A DNA stretch of 64,000 bases from Gammaproteobacteria bacterium (GCA_029882395.1 JAOUKT010000008.1:18579-82578), one strand, 5' to 3'. Shown: positions 36,391 through 45,795, numbered from the stretch's first letter. Numbers and translations: made by a program. Notes: generated from the letters alone by a model not told the origin.

Positions 36391-38475
36391 ATGACTGACC
36401 TATCGCTTTACAGAAACATTGGTATCTTCGCCCACGTAGATGCCGGTAAAACAACAACGACTGAACGTATCCTTAAACTGACCGGTAAGATCCATAAGAT
36501 CGGTGAAGTACATGATGGCGCAGCAACGACTGACTTCATGGAACAGGAAGCTGAGCGTGGTATTACTATCCAGTCGGCTGCTACGACTTGTTTCTGGAAA
36601 GATCATCGTTTTAACATCATCGATACACCAGGGCACGTTGACTTCACTATCGAAGTTTACCGTTCTCTTAAAGTTCTGGATGGTGGTGTTGGTGTATTCT
36701 GCGCCTCTGGTGGTGTTGAGCCGCAGTCAGAAACTAACTGGCGTTATGCTAACGAATCGGGCGTAGCTCGTGTAATTTTCGTTAATAAACTGGACCGTAT
36801 GGGTGGTGACTTCTACCGCGTTGTCGATCAGGTTAAGAATGTATTAGCCGCCAACCCGCTGGTTATGGTTCTGCCAATCGGTATCGAAGATGATTTCACC
36901 GGTGTTGTTGATCTGTTGACTCGTAAAGCGTGGATTTGGGACGGCTCTGGTGACCCAACGGCGTACGAAATCACTGAGCCACCAGCTGATATGGCTGACA
37001 AGATTGAAGAATTTCGTGAAATGCTGGTCGAGACGGCAGTTGAGCAGGACGACGACTTGATGGAAGCGTATCTTGAAGGTAACGAACCTTCAATCGAAGA
37101 CCTTAAGCGCTGCATCCGTAAAGGTACTATCGCTCTGGACTTCTTCCCTACATTCTGTGGCTCTGCATTCAAAAACAAGGGTGTTCAGAACGTTCTTGAC
37201 GGTGTTGTTGATTACCTGCCAAGTCCTACAGAAGTTATTCCACAGCCTGAAGTTGATATTGATGGTGAACCGACTGGTGAAATGGCTATCGTTGATGCCA
37301 GCCGTCCGGTTCGTGCACTGGCATTCAAAATCATGGATGACCGTTTCGGTGCCCTGACTTTCGTTCGTATCTACTCGGGTACTGTTAATAAAGGTGATAC
37401 TTTAGTTAATACCTTTACTGGCAAAACCGAGCGTATCGGCCGTATGGTTGAAATGCACGCCGATAACCGTGAAGAGATTGATTCTTGCCAGGCCGGTGAC
37501 ATTGTGGCTTTCGTTGGTTTGAAAAATGTTCAAACGGGTCACACGTTAGCTGATGTTAAAAACCCAGCAACACTTGAGCCGATGGTATTCCCAGAGCCAG
37601 TTATTTCTATCTCTGTTACACCTAAAGATAAAGGCGCATCTGAGAAGATGGGTATTGCGATAGGTAAAATGGTTGCAGAAGACCCTTCTTTCTACGTTGA
37701 AACTGACGAAGATTCTGGTGAGACTATTCTTAAAGGTATGGGTGAATTACACCTCGATATCAAAGTTGATATCTTAAAGCGTACTCACGGTGTTGATCTT
37801 GAAGTGGGTAAACCTCAGGTGGCTTACCGCGAGACTATCACTCAGCGTATTGAAGATTCATACACTCATAAGAAACAGTCTGGTGGTTCTGGTCAGTTCG
37901 GTAAGATCGACTACATCGTAGAACCAGGTGAGCCAGGTACTGGTTTTGAGTTTGAATCTAAAGTAACCGGTGGTAACGTTCCTCGTGAATTCTGGCCTGC
38001 GGTTGAAAAAGGCTTTAAGAGCATGATGGGCACTGGTGTACTCGCTGGTTACCCTGTTCTTGATGTCAAACTAACACTTACAGATGGTGCTTTCCACGCA
38101 GTTGATTCATCAGCTGTTGCATTTGAAACAGCTGCTCGTGGCGCCTTCCGTCAGTCAATTCCAAAAGCTGGCGCTCAGATCATCGAACCTATCATGAAAG
38201 TGGATGTCTTCACTCCAGATGATAATGTAGGTGATGTCATCGGTGACTTAAACCGTCGTCGTGGCATGATCTCAGGTCAGGAAGCAGGCCCAACAGGTGT
38301 TCGTATTAAAGCGGAATGCCCACTTTCTGAAATGTTTGGTTACATCGGTGACCTGCGTACGATGACATCGGGTCGTGGTCAGTTCTCTATGGAGTTCTCA
38401 CACTACATGCCTTGTCCGAAGAATGTTTCTGATGAAGTCATCAAAGAAGCAGCAGAACGTAAAAAGAATAAATAA
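36391..38475 (+). CDS. fusB: Elongation factor G, second (FusB-type) paralogue
   Basis: A 694-residue translational GTPase that moves tRNAs and mRNA through the ribosome. All EF-G parts are present: the G1 motif [15 protein letters not shown], switch [19 protein letters not shown]4 [10 protein letters not shown], domain II ([19 protein letters not shown]), and domains III-V ending in [23 protein letters not shown]. It begins [19 protein letters not shown] and carries a [18 protein letters not shown] stretch seen in the second EF-G of Vibrio and Shewanella. It stands alone, not in a rpsL-rpsG-fusA-tuf operon, which supports a paralogue. Codon use (many GGT, CGT, GTT, GCT) differs from the neighbours and indicates high expression. 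The symbol is by analogy. Confidence 0.9.
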   Translation: MTDLSLYRNIGIFAHVDAGKTTTTERILKLTGKIHKIGEVHDGAATTDFMEQEAERGITIQSAATTCFWKDHRFNIIDTPGHVDFTIEVYRSLKVLDGGVGVFCASGGVEPQSETNWRYANESGVARVIFVNKLDRMGGDFYRVVDQVKNVLAANPLVMVLPIGIEDDFTGVVDLLTRKAWIWDGSGDPTAYEITEPPADMADKIEEFREMLVETAVEQDDDLMEAYLEGNEPSIEDLKRCIRKGTIALDFFPTFCGSAFKNKGVQNVLDGVVDYLPSPTEVIPQPEVDIDGEPTGEMAIVDASRPVRALAFKIMDDRFGALTFVRIYSGTVNKGDTLVNTFTGKTERIGRMVEMHADNREEIDSCQAGDIVAFVGLKNVQTGHTLADVKNPATLEPMVFPEPVISISVTPKDKGASEKMGIAIGKMVAEDPSFYVETDEDSGETILKGMGELHLDIKVDILKRTHGVDLEVGKPQVAYRETITQRIEDSYTHKKQSGGSGQFGKIDYIVEPGEPGTGFEFESKVTGGNVPREFWPAVEKGFKSMMGTGVLAGYPVLDVKLTLTDGAFHAVDSSAVAFETAARGAFRQSIPKAGAQIIEPIMKVDVFTPDDNVGDVIGDLNRRRGMISGQEAGPTGVRIKAECPLSEMFGYIGDLRTMTSGRGQFSMEFSHYMPCPKNVSDEVIKEAAERKKNK

Positions 38476-38520
38476 TTATTCTCTTTGATGCCCTGTTAAA
38501 TCAGGACATCAGCGTTCAAT

Positions 38521-38548
38521 AAAAAAGCCGGGCTTGCCCGGCTTTTTT
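38521..38548 (+). terminator. Intrinsic terminator after the EF-G gene
   Basis: A perfect 13-bp inverted repeat: A6-GCCGGGC (38521-38533), two-base gap, GCCCGGC-T6 (38536-38548). It lies 45 nt after the stop of the EF-G gene and isolates ubiT from it. Confidence 0.93.
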
Positions 38549-38675
38549 ATTGCCTGTTATTTAAGCATTACATGCTTTGCCTTAATGCTTGATCTTTATC
38601 AATCAAAAAAAGATGAAAACTAGTTAATATCATTTCAGGCCTGCTAACAACCAAAATAAATAAGATATATCTATC

Positions 38676-39176
38676 ATGAATCATGCTAATGAGCTTTTGC
38701 ATTCACCGCGCCTACCGGGCTTTCTTGCCACACCTTTGAGACTGATTCCCGCCCGGCTGTATTGCCAGTTAATGCCTGTATTTTTAAATAAACTGCTATC
38801 ACAACAAATCAATGAAGGTGATCTGGACTTTCTTGAAAACCGACTGCTTAATATTAAAGTCAGTGATATGGGCATTTGTTTGATGATGAGTTTTTCACAG
38901 GGACGGATAATAAACGCAGCAAACAGCACCATAAAAAACAAAGCTGATGCATCAATACAAGCCAGTCTATATGATTTTTTAATCTTAGCGGCCAGACAAC
39001 AGGACCCTGACACACTGGTATTCCAACGGCGTCTGATTATGCAGGGTGAAACTGAACTTGGGCTTGAACTGAAGAACTTCCTGGATGGTCTGGATCTGGA
39101 GTCCACAGGCAGTTTTAAACTATTAGAAACTGCTTTACAAAAAAGCTTACCCATTTACAGGCGTTTGTTTAGTTAA
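38676..39176 (+). CDS. ubiT: Ubiquinone anaerobic biosynthesis accessory factor UbiT (SCP2 lipid-binding)
   Basis: UbiT (YhbT in E. coli) binds polyprenylated ubiquinone intermediates and is required for ubiquinone synthesis without oxygen. The 166-residue protein has the SCP2 sterol-carrier fold over most of its length: the PARLYCQLMPVFLNKLLSQQ helix, ISDM/GICLMMSFSQGRI strand region and QRRLIMQGETELGLELKNFLDGLDL near the C-terminus. ubiU and ubiV lie on the opposite strand within 3 kb, which fixes the assignment. Its 3' end faces the dioxygenase gene with 35 bp between stops. Confidence 0.88.
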   Translation: MNHANELLHSPRLPGFLATPLRLIPARLYCQLMPVFLNKLLSQQINEGDLDFLENRLLNIKVSDMGICLMMSFSQGRIINAANSTIKNKADASIQASLYDFLILAARQQDPDTLVFQRRLIMQGETELGLELKNFLDGLDLESTGSFKLLETALQKSLPIYRRLFS

Positions 39177-39211
39177 CTCAATTAGATACTATTGTTTATC
39201 TGTAGTTAAAA

Positions 39212-40111
39212 CTAAAGCCTTAGTCCTTTGTAATATCGTAATCGATATAATAACCGTGGCGCATTTTCATCATCAACAAACCCACTACGATCATGCAAAA
39301 CATTGTTACTGATAAGCCCCCAGCCTGACTGCAGGTTTAATCGATAGCTATACGGCTCATCCGCTGAGCTCAATAACTTTTCCAGCGCAGCAACCGCATT
39401 AAGCGTTGCCAAATCGGGGTGCCAGATAACATGTCGCGCTCTTGCTGTATAACGCATATGTAACTTACCTTTACTGTCAACTGAAAACACAGGGCCTGCT
39501 CTGTCAGGCCTTAACATAACCCCGTTGTTAATATTCGCGGGTATTGTCATGGCCTTCGGCGACATCAATGCGGCTATGTATTCCGGGTTTTCATCACGCA
39601 GCCTGATATAGGCAATTTCATGATCCATCAGCGCATTGTCACCACCCTCTTTTGCTGGCCTGACGCAGTGCAAACATAAGGCATGAATCTGCTCGTCTTT
39701 TTTGTTGTAATAACCATCCGTGTGCCAGTGTATTAATTTATTGCTATAAGGGATATATCGCTGGCGGCCTTCAGACTGAGACACCTGTAATGAGGTGATG
39801 CCGTCAGCATCAGCTTCTGAATTTTTGTCCAGAAAACGCAAACCAAATTGTTCTGTCAGCCTTAACGCAATGTATTTGTCTGCCTTATCGCCTTGTTTTG
39901 TTGCGTAGACTGTCATATTTGTTTTACGACAATGTTTAATAATTTGCGCTCGTTCTGCCTTCGTCAGTTGTAACGGGTTATTAATTTCAACAATCAGCTG
40001 CTCAGCTGTTTGCGGGTAGTTCTCCAGCTTTTGATCGCGCCAGTTTTCATATGCTGGCTGATTATCCAGATCAAAAGCACTATTGGTATTTATTGCTGAA
40101 AACTCTGGCAT
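39212..40111 (-). CDS. TauD/TfdA-family Fe(II)/2-oxoglutarate dioxygenase
   Basis: A 299-residue protein of the clavaminate-synthase-like/TauD superfamily. The iron-binding facial triad is visible: His130 and Asp132 in IHWHTDGYY and a distal His273 in NNVLHDRSGF, with an arginine-rich LLYRLRYYKGLRL tail that should bind 2-oxoglutarate. It overlaps the end of ubiV by 22 nt and is the last gene of the radical-SAM-ubiU-ubiV operon. E. coli has no such gene in its ubiUV locus. The substrate is unknown. Its oxygen-dependent chemistry makes its place among oxygen-independent ubiquinone genes notable. Confidence 0.83.
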   Translation of the reverse strand: MPEFSAINTNSAFDLDNQPAYENWRDQKLENYPQTAEQLIVEINNPLQLTKAERAQIIKHCRKTNMTVYATKQGDKADKYIALRLTEQFGLRFLDKNSEADADGITSLQVSQSEGRQRYIPYSNKLIHWHTDGYYNKKDEQIHALCLHCVRPAKEGGDNALMDHEIAYIRLRDENPEYIAALMSPKAMTIPANINNGVMLRPDRAGPVFSVDSKGKLHMRYTARARHVIWHPDLATLNAVAALEKLLSSADEPYSYRLNLQSGWGLISNNVLHDRSGFVDDENAPRLLYRLRYYKGLRL

Positions 40112-41028
40112 AATACCTCCTGACTTGTACTATACAGATCCATACCATTAAGCCCGTGCCAGTAACCGTTGCAGCTACCACCTGCCGGCAACAGCGATGC
40201 CAACTCGGTTATCGCCTCTTCAATACAATAATCTTGATGTAAGCATTGATGGAAAATATCGATTATTTTTTCGCAGTGCTGTGAAGGCGGGCTAATACGC
40301 AATACATCAACATTAAGCGTCTTAAATTCATCAAGCTCTGCAATGAGATTATTGGTTTTTACAGACTGGGTTTGAATGCCATTTAATATAAGAAATTTTT
40401 CTTTTTCCTGTGTTGATAACAATAAACCATCGGGATAATGCAGACAGCGGTACTGACAATCGTCTTTCGGTAAATTATGCGCACGTGCAGTAAAACAACG
40501 AGCCGAGTAAGCAAGAGGTAAACGACCATATACAAAAACCTCTGTTTCAATATTTTCTGGCTTTTCTTTTTGCATATCCGCCAGTGTTTGCTTTGATAAT
40601 TCAAGCGGAAAGACCCAGCGTTTTAGTCCATGTCTTGCCAGTACCTTCAGACTGTGAGGGTTATAAATATTTATTGCAGGACCGGTTATAAATGACTGAC
40701 CGGATAATTGTTGCACGGCTGCCATGTCATTAGCTTCAACCTCGAACTCTCCATTAGCACAAAGACTCTTTAACGCGCTTAGCTCTGAGTTAGCCTCTAT
40801 TAAAGTCATACTCGACAGCACCACTTCTTTACCTGAATTCTGCAGCATTTTTGCGATCGTTAACCAGTCTTCACGCCGAAGAAGTTTTCGTTTTGCACAA
40901 ACCGTTTCACCTAAATAAACAATATCAATTTTGGTCTTTGCAATACGTTGATAGAAATCGAACATTGTCTTTCTGTCCCAGTAATACAAAACTGGCCCGA
41001 GTGATAACTTAGGGTTTTTTGTATTCAT
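40090..41028 (-). CDS. ubiV: Ubiquinone biosynthesis protein UbiV (U32 family, Fe-S)
   Basis: UbiV (YhbV) forms a complex with UbiU that hydroxylates the quinone ring without oxygen. It is an iron-sulfur protein of the U32 peptidase-like family. From the ATG at 41028 the protein has 312 residues; the frame is open to 41109, but the chosen start (MNTKNPKLSLGPVLYYW) lies 5 bp after the ubiU stop. Cysteines 44, 178, 191 and 195 match the four cluster ligands of E. coli UbiV, with identical 13- and 4-residue spacings. The 3' end overlaps the dioxygenase gene by 22 nt. Confidence 0.92.
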   Translation of the reverse strand: MNTKNPKLSLGPVLYYWDRKTMFDFYQRIAKTKIDIVYLGETVCAKRKLLRREDWLTIAKMLQNSGKEVVLSSMTLIEANSELSALKSLCANGEFEVEANDMAAVQQLSGQSFITGPAINIYNPHSLKVLARHGLKRWVFPLELSKQTLADMQKEKPENIETEVFVYGRLPLAYSARCFTARAHNLPKDDCQYRCLHYPDGLLLSTQEKEKFLILNGIQTQSVKTNNLIAELDEFKTLNVDVLRISPPSQHCEKIIDIFHQCLHQDYCIEEAITELASLLPAGGSCNGYWHGLNGMDLYSTSQEVLCQSFQQ

Positions 41029-41033
41029 ATTTA

Positions 41034-42065
41034 TTACTGCCAGGGACGGTGATAGGCACCTAATGTTGTGGTGCGCCCTTCTGAAACTGAATGCAGAACA
41101 TCTAACCATTCAGATTTTGGCTGATAATCATCTGCATTGTTGTGACATTCATCTAGAGCTGCTCGCCATACCTTCGTAACCTGCTTAACATAGGCGGGAC
41201 TGCGCTGCCTGCCTTCAAGTTTAATCGCAGCAATACCGATAGACTGCAGTTCGGGCAATAAGGCAATGGTATTCAGACTGGTTGGTTCTTCCATCGCATA
41301 AAATGTATTATGACTGACTTCAAAGCGACCTTTGCATAAAGTTGGATAACCTGCCGCTTCGTCTTTTTTATAACAATCAATCAATACATTGTTCAATCGT
41401 GACTCAAGCCCGCCAGCAGCATCCTTCCATTCAACCGCACTGGCAGGTGAACAGGCGCCAAAACTATTGGGGGATTGTCCGGTAACATATGAGGATAACA
41501 GGCAGCGACCCTCAACCATCACACATAAACTACCAAAGCCGAATACTTCCAGCGGAACAGGGCTGTCTTTGCTCACTTGCTCAACCTGTTTAAGTGAAAG
41601 AACCCTCGGCAATACAACGCGCTGAATACCAAAGTTTTCATAATAAAAGCGAATGGCTTCAGAGTTTGTTGCCGAAGCCTGAACTGAAAGGTGTAAACAC
41701 AAGTCAGCATAGGTGTTTGCCGCATAATCGAGCACACCTATATCTGCGGCTATTAATGCATCTATCTTTAATGCAGCCGCCCTGTCTACAGCCTCTTGCC
41801 ATCGCTTCCAGCCAGATGCCTGTGGGTAGGTATTAATGGCAAGAAAAACTTTTGTGCCTTTACGATGCGCGTATTCGATAGCATTTCTTGAGCGTTTTTC
41901 ATTGAAATTGAGACCGGCAAAATGTCGGGCATTGGTGTCATCCTTAAAACCAATATATACAGCATCCGCACCGTTATCGACTGCAACTTTTAAAGCCGGT
42001 AAGTTACCGGCCGGGCAAACCAGTTCCATTTTGTTTTTTGCAACGCACTGATGTGAATTATTCAT
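41034..42065 (-). CDS. ubiU: Ubiquinone biosynthesis protein UbiU (U32 family, Fe-S)
   Basis: UbiU (YhbU) is the partner of UbiV in oxygen-independent hydroxylation of ubiquinone precursors. The 343-residue protein contains MELVCPAGNLPALK and NGADAVYIGFKDDTNARHF near the N-terminus and LPRVLSLKQVEQV in the middle. Cysteines 181, 188, 205 and 244 have the same spacing (7, 17, 39) as the cluster ligands of E. coli UbiU, in GSLCVMVEGRC, GACSP and YPTLCKGR. It has about 12 more N-terminal residues than the E. coli protein; a start at 42029 would remove them. The 2-bp gap to the upstream radical-SAM gene indicates an operon. Confidence 0.93.
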   Translation of the reverse strand: MNNSHQCVAKNKMELVCPAGNLPALKVAVDNGADAVYIGFKDDTNARHFAGLNFNEKRSRNAIEYAHRKGTKVFLAINTYPQASGWKRWQEAVDRAAALKIDALIAADIGVLDYAANTYADLCLHLSVQASATNSEAIRFYYENFGIQRVVLPRVLSLKQVEQVSKDSPVPLEVFGFGSLCVMVEGRCLLSSYVTGQSPNSFGACSPASAVEWKDAAGGLESRLNNVLIDCYKKDEAAGYPTLCKGRFEVSHNTFYAMEEPTSLNTIALLPELQSIGIAAIKLEGRQRSPAYVKQVTKVWRAALDECHNNADDYQPKSEWLDVLHSVSEGRTTTLGAYHRPWQ

Positions 42066-42067
42066 AG

Positions 42068-43012
42068 CTAATTGACCAGGTCGGTTCTTAAAAGATTCGG
42101 GGTTTTATTATGTGATGCTAATTGACGTTGATGTAACTCTTTTGTAATGGCATTGATCACATGCCATTTCTTTGAACACCACTGCGGCGCCAGTAATATA
42201 TCAGCTGATGCTGTGGCAGTAACGCGATGATAAATAATATCATCCGGTGTCATTTCTATAAGGTTAGCGGCTATTACTACATATGCTTCGAGACTTAACG
42301 GTGAATATTCATCTCTGCACCATTGTCTGGCCAGCTGGGTACCTTTAACGACATGTAACGGGTGTAACTTTAAGCCTTCAACACCCTCTTCAAGAACTCG
42401 CTGCAGACTCGTTTCAAAGTGACGGCTGTTTTCACCCGGTAAGCCTATGATCAAATGTGTACAGACTTTTAATTGCCGTGCATGGGCCTGATAAACTGCT
42501 TTACGGTATGCAGAATAATCATGCCCGCGATTTATTCGTTTTAAGGTAGCATCAAATGCAGACTGCAATCCTAACTCAAGCCATATTTCAAAACCTTTCT
42601 CCTGATAATCTGCCAGTAAGTCCAGTATCGCTTCAGGTAAACAGTCAGGTCGTGTACCAATTGATAAGCCAATCACATCTTCTTCAGACAAGGCCTGATC
42701 ATAAAGCGATTTTAACTGCTGAAGATCTCCGTAGGTATTAGTATAAGCCTGAAAGTAAGCAAGGTATTTTCTTGCCCCAGTTCGCTTTTCGATCACCTGT
42801 CGACCTGCCTCTAACTGGCGAGAAATTGTTGATGGCTTTCGAGCATCAGGATTAAAGGAACTATTGTTACAAAAAGTACAACCGCCAATACCTTTTGTAC
42901 CATCACGATTAGGGCAGGTAAGGTTTGCATTCAATGAAATCTTATGCACGCGTTCACCATATGTTTGCAACATTTTTTGTCCGAAGGTATTAACGTAATC
43001 AGAAAGCCTCAT
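42068..43012 (-). CDS. Radical SAM protein, YhcC/TIGR01212 family
   Basis: A 314-residue radical S-adenosylmethionine enzyme. The cluster cysteines are Cys33, Cys45 and Cys48 in LTCPNRDGTKGIGGCTFCNN, an unusually wide CX11CX2C spacing that is characteristic of this family (E. coli YhcC). Further motifs are KYLAYFQAYTNTYGDLQQLK, IGTRPDCLPEAILDLL and LELGLQSAFDATLKRINRGH, as in the radical-SAM barrels of this group. Its function is unknown. It leads the operon with ubiU, ubiV and the dioxygenase, so it may act in the same anaerobic process. An FNR-like box lies 92 bp upstream. Confidence 0.88.
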   Translation of the reverse strand: MRLSDYVNTFGQKMLQTYGERVHKISLNANLTCPNRDGTKGIGGCTFCNNSSFNPDARKPSTISRQLEAGRQVIEKRTGARKYLAYFQAYTNTYGDLQQLKSLYDQALSEEDVIGLSIGTRPDCLPEAILDLLADYQEKGFEIWLELGLQSAFDATLKRINRGHDYSAYRKAVYQAHARQLKVCTHLIIGLPGENSRHFETSLQRVLEEGVEGLKLHPLHVVKGTQLARQWCRDEYSPLSLEAYVVIAANLIEMTPDDIIYHRVTATASADILLAPQWCSKKWHVINAITKELHQRQLASHNKTPNLLRTDLVN

Positions 43013-43103
43013 AGTAACCCGTCAGTATGATGAACTATTTCATTTAGATAAAATGCTAACTTCAAGCTGAAATGCGAGTCTAACATTTGTTAAACCAATC
43101 AAC

Positions 43104-43117
43104 TTGACACAGGTCAA
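43104..43117 (-). promoter_or_regulatory. FNR/DNR-like binding box upstream of the ubiUV operon
   Basis: TTGAC-ACAG-GTCAA is a perfect 5-4-5 inverted repeat matching the FNR-family core TTGA-N6-TCAA (FNR consensus TTGAT-N4-ATCAA, two symmetric differences). Its centre lies about 98 bp upstream of the radical-SAM start codon. A site here fits low-oxygen activation of the oxygen-independent ubiquinone operon, but the promoter start is not known. Confidence 0.55.
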
Positions 43118-43569
43118 CTGATCAGCGCCTGAAAAGCTTGCCATGATTTATAAGCTATCAAACTCAACAGCCATCACCGTCGTAAAGCAAAGACTCATTG
43201 TATATTTATTTGTTTTTTATAATTCCAGGTATATCAGATACAACGCCGCCTGATAACGGTTTAAAGCGCACTGTCAACTTATCCAATAAGATGGCAAGGA
43301 CTATTACCTTTATAGTGGCAGATGACTCAGCCCTCCCTGTACGCACAAAAACCCATAGTGACACTGTTACTCGGCCTGTAATAACAGCAAACGAGTGCAA
43401 TCATCTTCTGTTCTCAGCCAAGCCGTCTTAGCGGCAGGTTTACAATCAATTGATAAAGACTTTGCAATGCCAAAAAAGAATAAACTATTATTTTAAGAGA
43501 CTAGTCCCGGGCATCCGCTAAAACCGGCTTATATTTTTTCGAATGAAATCAGCATACAATGTTGCATTG

Positions 43570-43588
43570 CATAATGATTAGCATCATA
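43570..43588 (+). promoter_or_regulatory. Fur-box-like site upstream of the diguanylate cyclase
   Basis: The 19 bases CATAATGATTAGCATCATA match 14 of 19 positions of the Fur consensus GATAATGATAATCATTATC and are an ATGAT-N4-ATCAT palindrome. A TTGCAT just upstream (43562-43567) could be a -35, which would put the site between -35 and -10, as in iron-repressed promoters. AT-rich sequence gives such matches by chance, so this is a candidate. Confidence 0.4.
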
Positions 43589-43630
43589 CTTATTTATAAA
43601 TACAAAAAGATATTAATATGAATAACAAGA

Positions 43631-45334
43631 ATGACTCTTTCTTCATCAGCTAACATTTCAGATATGCGCATTAATTTATTATTATTTATATCAATCTGGC
43701 TCTTTCACTCTACCTATGCACTTGCAGATATTGCAATCGATTCTACTACTATCAGTTTTTATAAAGAAAGCGATCAAAGCCTCTCGCTAGCGACCGCCCG
43801 GGCTTTATTAACGTCGGGGGATTTTACAAAAAGGGCTGAAAACACATTAACATTTGGAATTCTATCGCCTCCTGTCTGGCTTCATTTCAATATACAGAAC
43901 ACAGGCATTCAGACACAAAGATACCGCCTTACAGGCGGCGTCAGCTGGATAGACAACATCGATTTATACCTGATTAACAGCCGTGGTGAAATACAGCGCT
44001 TCCAGGGCGGTGACCGTATAGCAGGTAATAATAATATCGTGCCGGGAGCGGGTGTGGTTTTTGAGCTGGATTTTACTCAGGGCACTAACCAGGTTTTTAT
44101 AAGAGCCCAGACCAGTGACCCCATGGTCTTGCCGATTAAACTCTCGACACTCTCTGAAGCGGCGACAAATGACAGCAACGCAAGTATGCTTTATGGCCTG
44201 CTTTATGGTTTTCTGATTGCATTAATCGCCTACAACCTGATGTTCTATCATGTCTTAAAAAGGCAGCCATATTTATATTACGGCCTTGTTATTATTTGTT
44301 TTATTATTGTAAATATTGGTTATACCGGCCTCAGTATTAGCTGGTTATTGCCTGATTACCCTGTGATCCAGAACTATATGGTGATCAGCATGATGGTCAT
44401 CTATAGTCTGTTTGCTTTAAGCTTCGCCAGTAAATTTCTGCTTTTAAAAAACAATTCTCCTCTGTCCTACAAAATAGTGCGTGGCTATCAGTTATCAGGC
44501 TTGACTGGCATCAGTCTGTCTCTTCTGTTTCAAAGTCAGGCCGCCGGCGTCTTAACAGCTTTTATATTTACAAACGGCATGGCGGCCATTTTATTGGCAC
44601 TCGGCATAGTAAACATTAACCGCATAAGTGAAGGTAGGTACTTTTTTTCCGCCGCAACTTTTGGCATGCTCGGTGTATTGTCGACAGGTCTTTCGGTGAT
44701 GGGAGTCATCCCCTATAGCCAGCTCAGTTTTCATGGCGCCGAGATAGGTGTCAGCATTGAAGCCAGTATCTTTGCCTTCGCATTGGTCAAACAAATAAAA
44801 ATCCGTGAACTGTCCAGGGTCAGATCTGAACAGTTAGCCAACTTCGACCCACTCACCGAATTACATAATCGCCGCTCTTTTTATGAACTTGCCAAACCAA
44901 TAATGGATAATGACAGTTTTATCAATCAGCCATTAAGTATCATCATGATTGATATCGATAAATTTAAGTCCATCAATGATGACTTTGGTCATAGCGTCGG
45001 TGATCAGGCCTTAAAACTAATTGCCCAAAGAATCATGACCCAGTTAAGGAGTATTGATATTGCAGTACGCTGGGGTGGTGATGAGCTGCTTATATTTTTA
45101 CCTGAAATCGACAACAATAATGCGCTGCACCTTGCGCAGCGTATCCGCAGCGTGATAGCAGAAGACCCTTTACATATTGGAAACACTCAACTGAAAGTCA
45201 CTATTAGTTTAGGCCTGGCTTTTCGCCACAAGCAACAGGAACTCGAAGCCATCATTAACTCGGCCGATCTTGCACTTCTAAAAGCAAAACAAACAGGACG
45301 CAATAAGGTGGTAAGCGAACAGCTGCCGGCTTAA
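43631..45334 (+). CDS. 7TM-DISM sensor diguanylate cyclase
   Basis: A 567-residue membrane protein that makes the second messenger c-di-GMP. It has a signal peptide, an extracellular 7TMR-DISM sensor domain (about 32-175), seven transmembrane helices (about 185-390) and a GGDEF domain (about 403-560). The active site reads RWGGDELL (residues 480-487), a GGDEL variant that is normally active. An inhibitory-site motif RSID (473-476) lies five residues before it, so product feedback is expected. The DISM module usually senses carbohydrate-like or peptidoglycan ligands. An ATG at 43664 is an alternative start just before the signal peptide core. It is convergent with a CheY-like gene, and its PilZ-domain counterpart may be the pilZ gene at 60.8 kb. 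Confidence 0.88.
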   Translation: MTLSSSANISDMRINLLLFISIWLFHSTYALADIAIDSTTISFYKESDQSLSLATARALLTSGDFTKRAENTLTFGILSPPVWLHFNIQNTGIQTQRYRLTGGVSWIDNIDLYLINSRGEIQRFQGGDRIAGNNNIVPGAGVVFELDFTQGTNQVFIRAQTSDPMVLPIKLSTLSEAATNDSNASMLYGLLYGFLIALIAYNLMFYHVLKRQPYLYYGLVIICFIIVNIGYTGLSISWLLPDYPVIQNYMVISMMVIYSLFALSFASKFLLLKNNSPLSYKIVRGYQLSGLTGISLSLLFQSQAAGVLTAFIFTNGMAAILLALGIVNINRISEGRYFFSAATFGMLGVLSTGLSVMGVIPYSQLSFHGAEIGVSIEASIFAFALVKQIKIRELSRVRSEQLANFDPLTELHNRRSFYELAKPIMDNDSFINQPLSIIMIDIDKFKSINDDFGHSVGDQALKLIAQRIMTQLRSIDIAVRWGGDELLIFLPEIDNNNALHLAQRIRSVIAEDPLHIGNTQLKVTISLGLAFRHKQQELEAIINSADLALLKAKQTGRNKVVSEQLPA

Positions 45335-45391
45335 TGCTGTTCTGTTGCCAGAAGGCAGTGGCCGGCCAGCAGACAAAGGCCCCGGCGAGAT

Positions 45392-45433
45392 GGCGCTTAA
45401 GCACCCGTATAAATACCGGGATGATTAAGCGCC
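45392..45433. terminator. Hairpin between convergent diguanylate cyclase and cheY-like genes
   Basis: GGCGCTTAA (45392-45400) pairs with TTAAGCGCC (45425-45433), with an inner CCCG/CGGG pair. It starts at the last base of the CheY-like stop codon. There is no strong U run on either side, so termination is likely but would be weaker than usual. Confidence 0.5.
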
Positions 45434-45795
45434 TACTTCAGAAAGTGATTTAACACATTGGTCAATTGTTGCTCTGAAAATGGCTTTTTTAACCAGCCAT
45501 TAGCACCCAGCGACTTCAGTTTATCTTTTTTATAACCATCCGATTCGGTAGTGACCATTACAATAGGCGTGTTTGCATAATCGGCCAAACGCCTGAGTTT
45601 AGAGACCAGTCCGCTGCCTGACATATTCGGCATGTTGACATCACTTAAAACCAGATCAACCGCCTGACTCCTGGCCAGCTCTAGTGCTTCAACACCATCT
45701 TCTGCTATTAACACTTCATGCCCATGTTGCTCTAATACAAGCCTGATCATGCTGCGTATGGCCTGAGAGTCGTCTACACACAGTATTGTTGCCAT
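45433..45795 (-). CDS. Stand-alone CheY-like response regulator
   Basis: A 120-residue single receiver domain. It has the acidic pocket (ILCVDDSQAIRS), phospho-acceptor Asp in LVLSDVNMPNMSG (near residue 52), the threonine-serine switch in VMVTTESDG and the lysine of WLKKPFS. It has no output domain, so it acts by protein contact, as CheY or PilG/PilH do. No kinase or chemotaxis gene is beside it, and its partner is not in view. It is convergent with the diguanylate cyclase. The likely function is motility or pilus control, an inference. Confidence 0.9.
   Translation of the reverse strand: MATILCVDDSQAIRSMIRLVLEQHGHEVLIAEDGVEALELARSQAVDLVLSDVNMPNMSGSGLVSKLRRLADYANTPIVMVTTESDGYKKDKLKSLGANGWLKKPFSEQQLTNVLNHFLK

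Larger units (their letters stand above)
43013..43630. other. 618-bp gene-free divergent region (radical SAM / diguanylate cyclase)
   Basis: This region separates two divergently transcribed genes. Apart from the two regulatory-site candidates listed separately (43104-43117 and 43570-43588), it holds no gene I can support; two short overlapping frames at about 43200-43430 show no family features. An 11-codon frame at 43618-43653 overlaps the diguanylate cyclase start and lacks a clear ribosome site. Confidence 0.5.

Noticed and set aside
38681..39154. 157-residue minus-strand frame opposite ubiT
   Set aside because: The plus-strand frame matches UbiT over its full length; the other strand is a shadow.
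43198..43431. Two opposing short frames in the gap upstream of the diguanylate cyclase
   Set aside because: Neither has a ribosome site, and the translations lack recognisable features; treated as non-coding.
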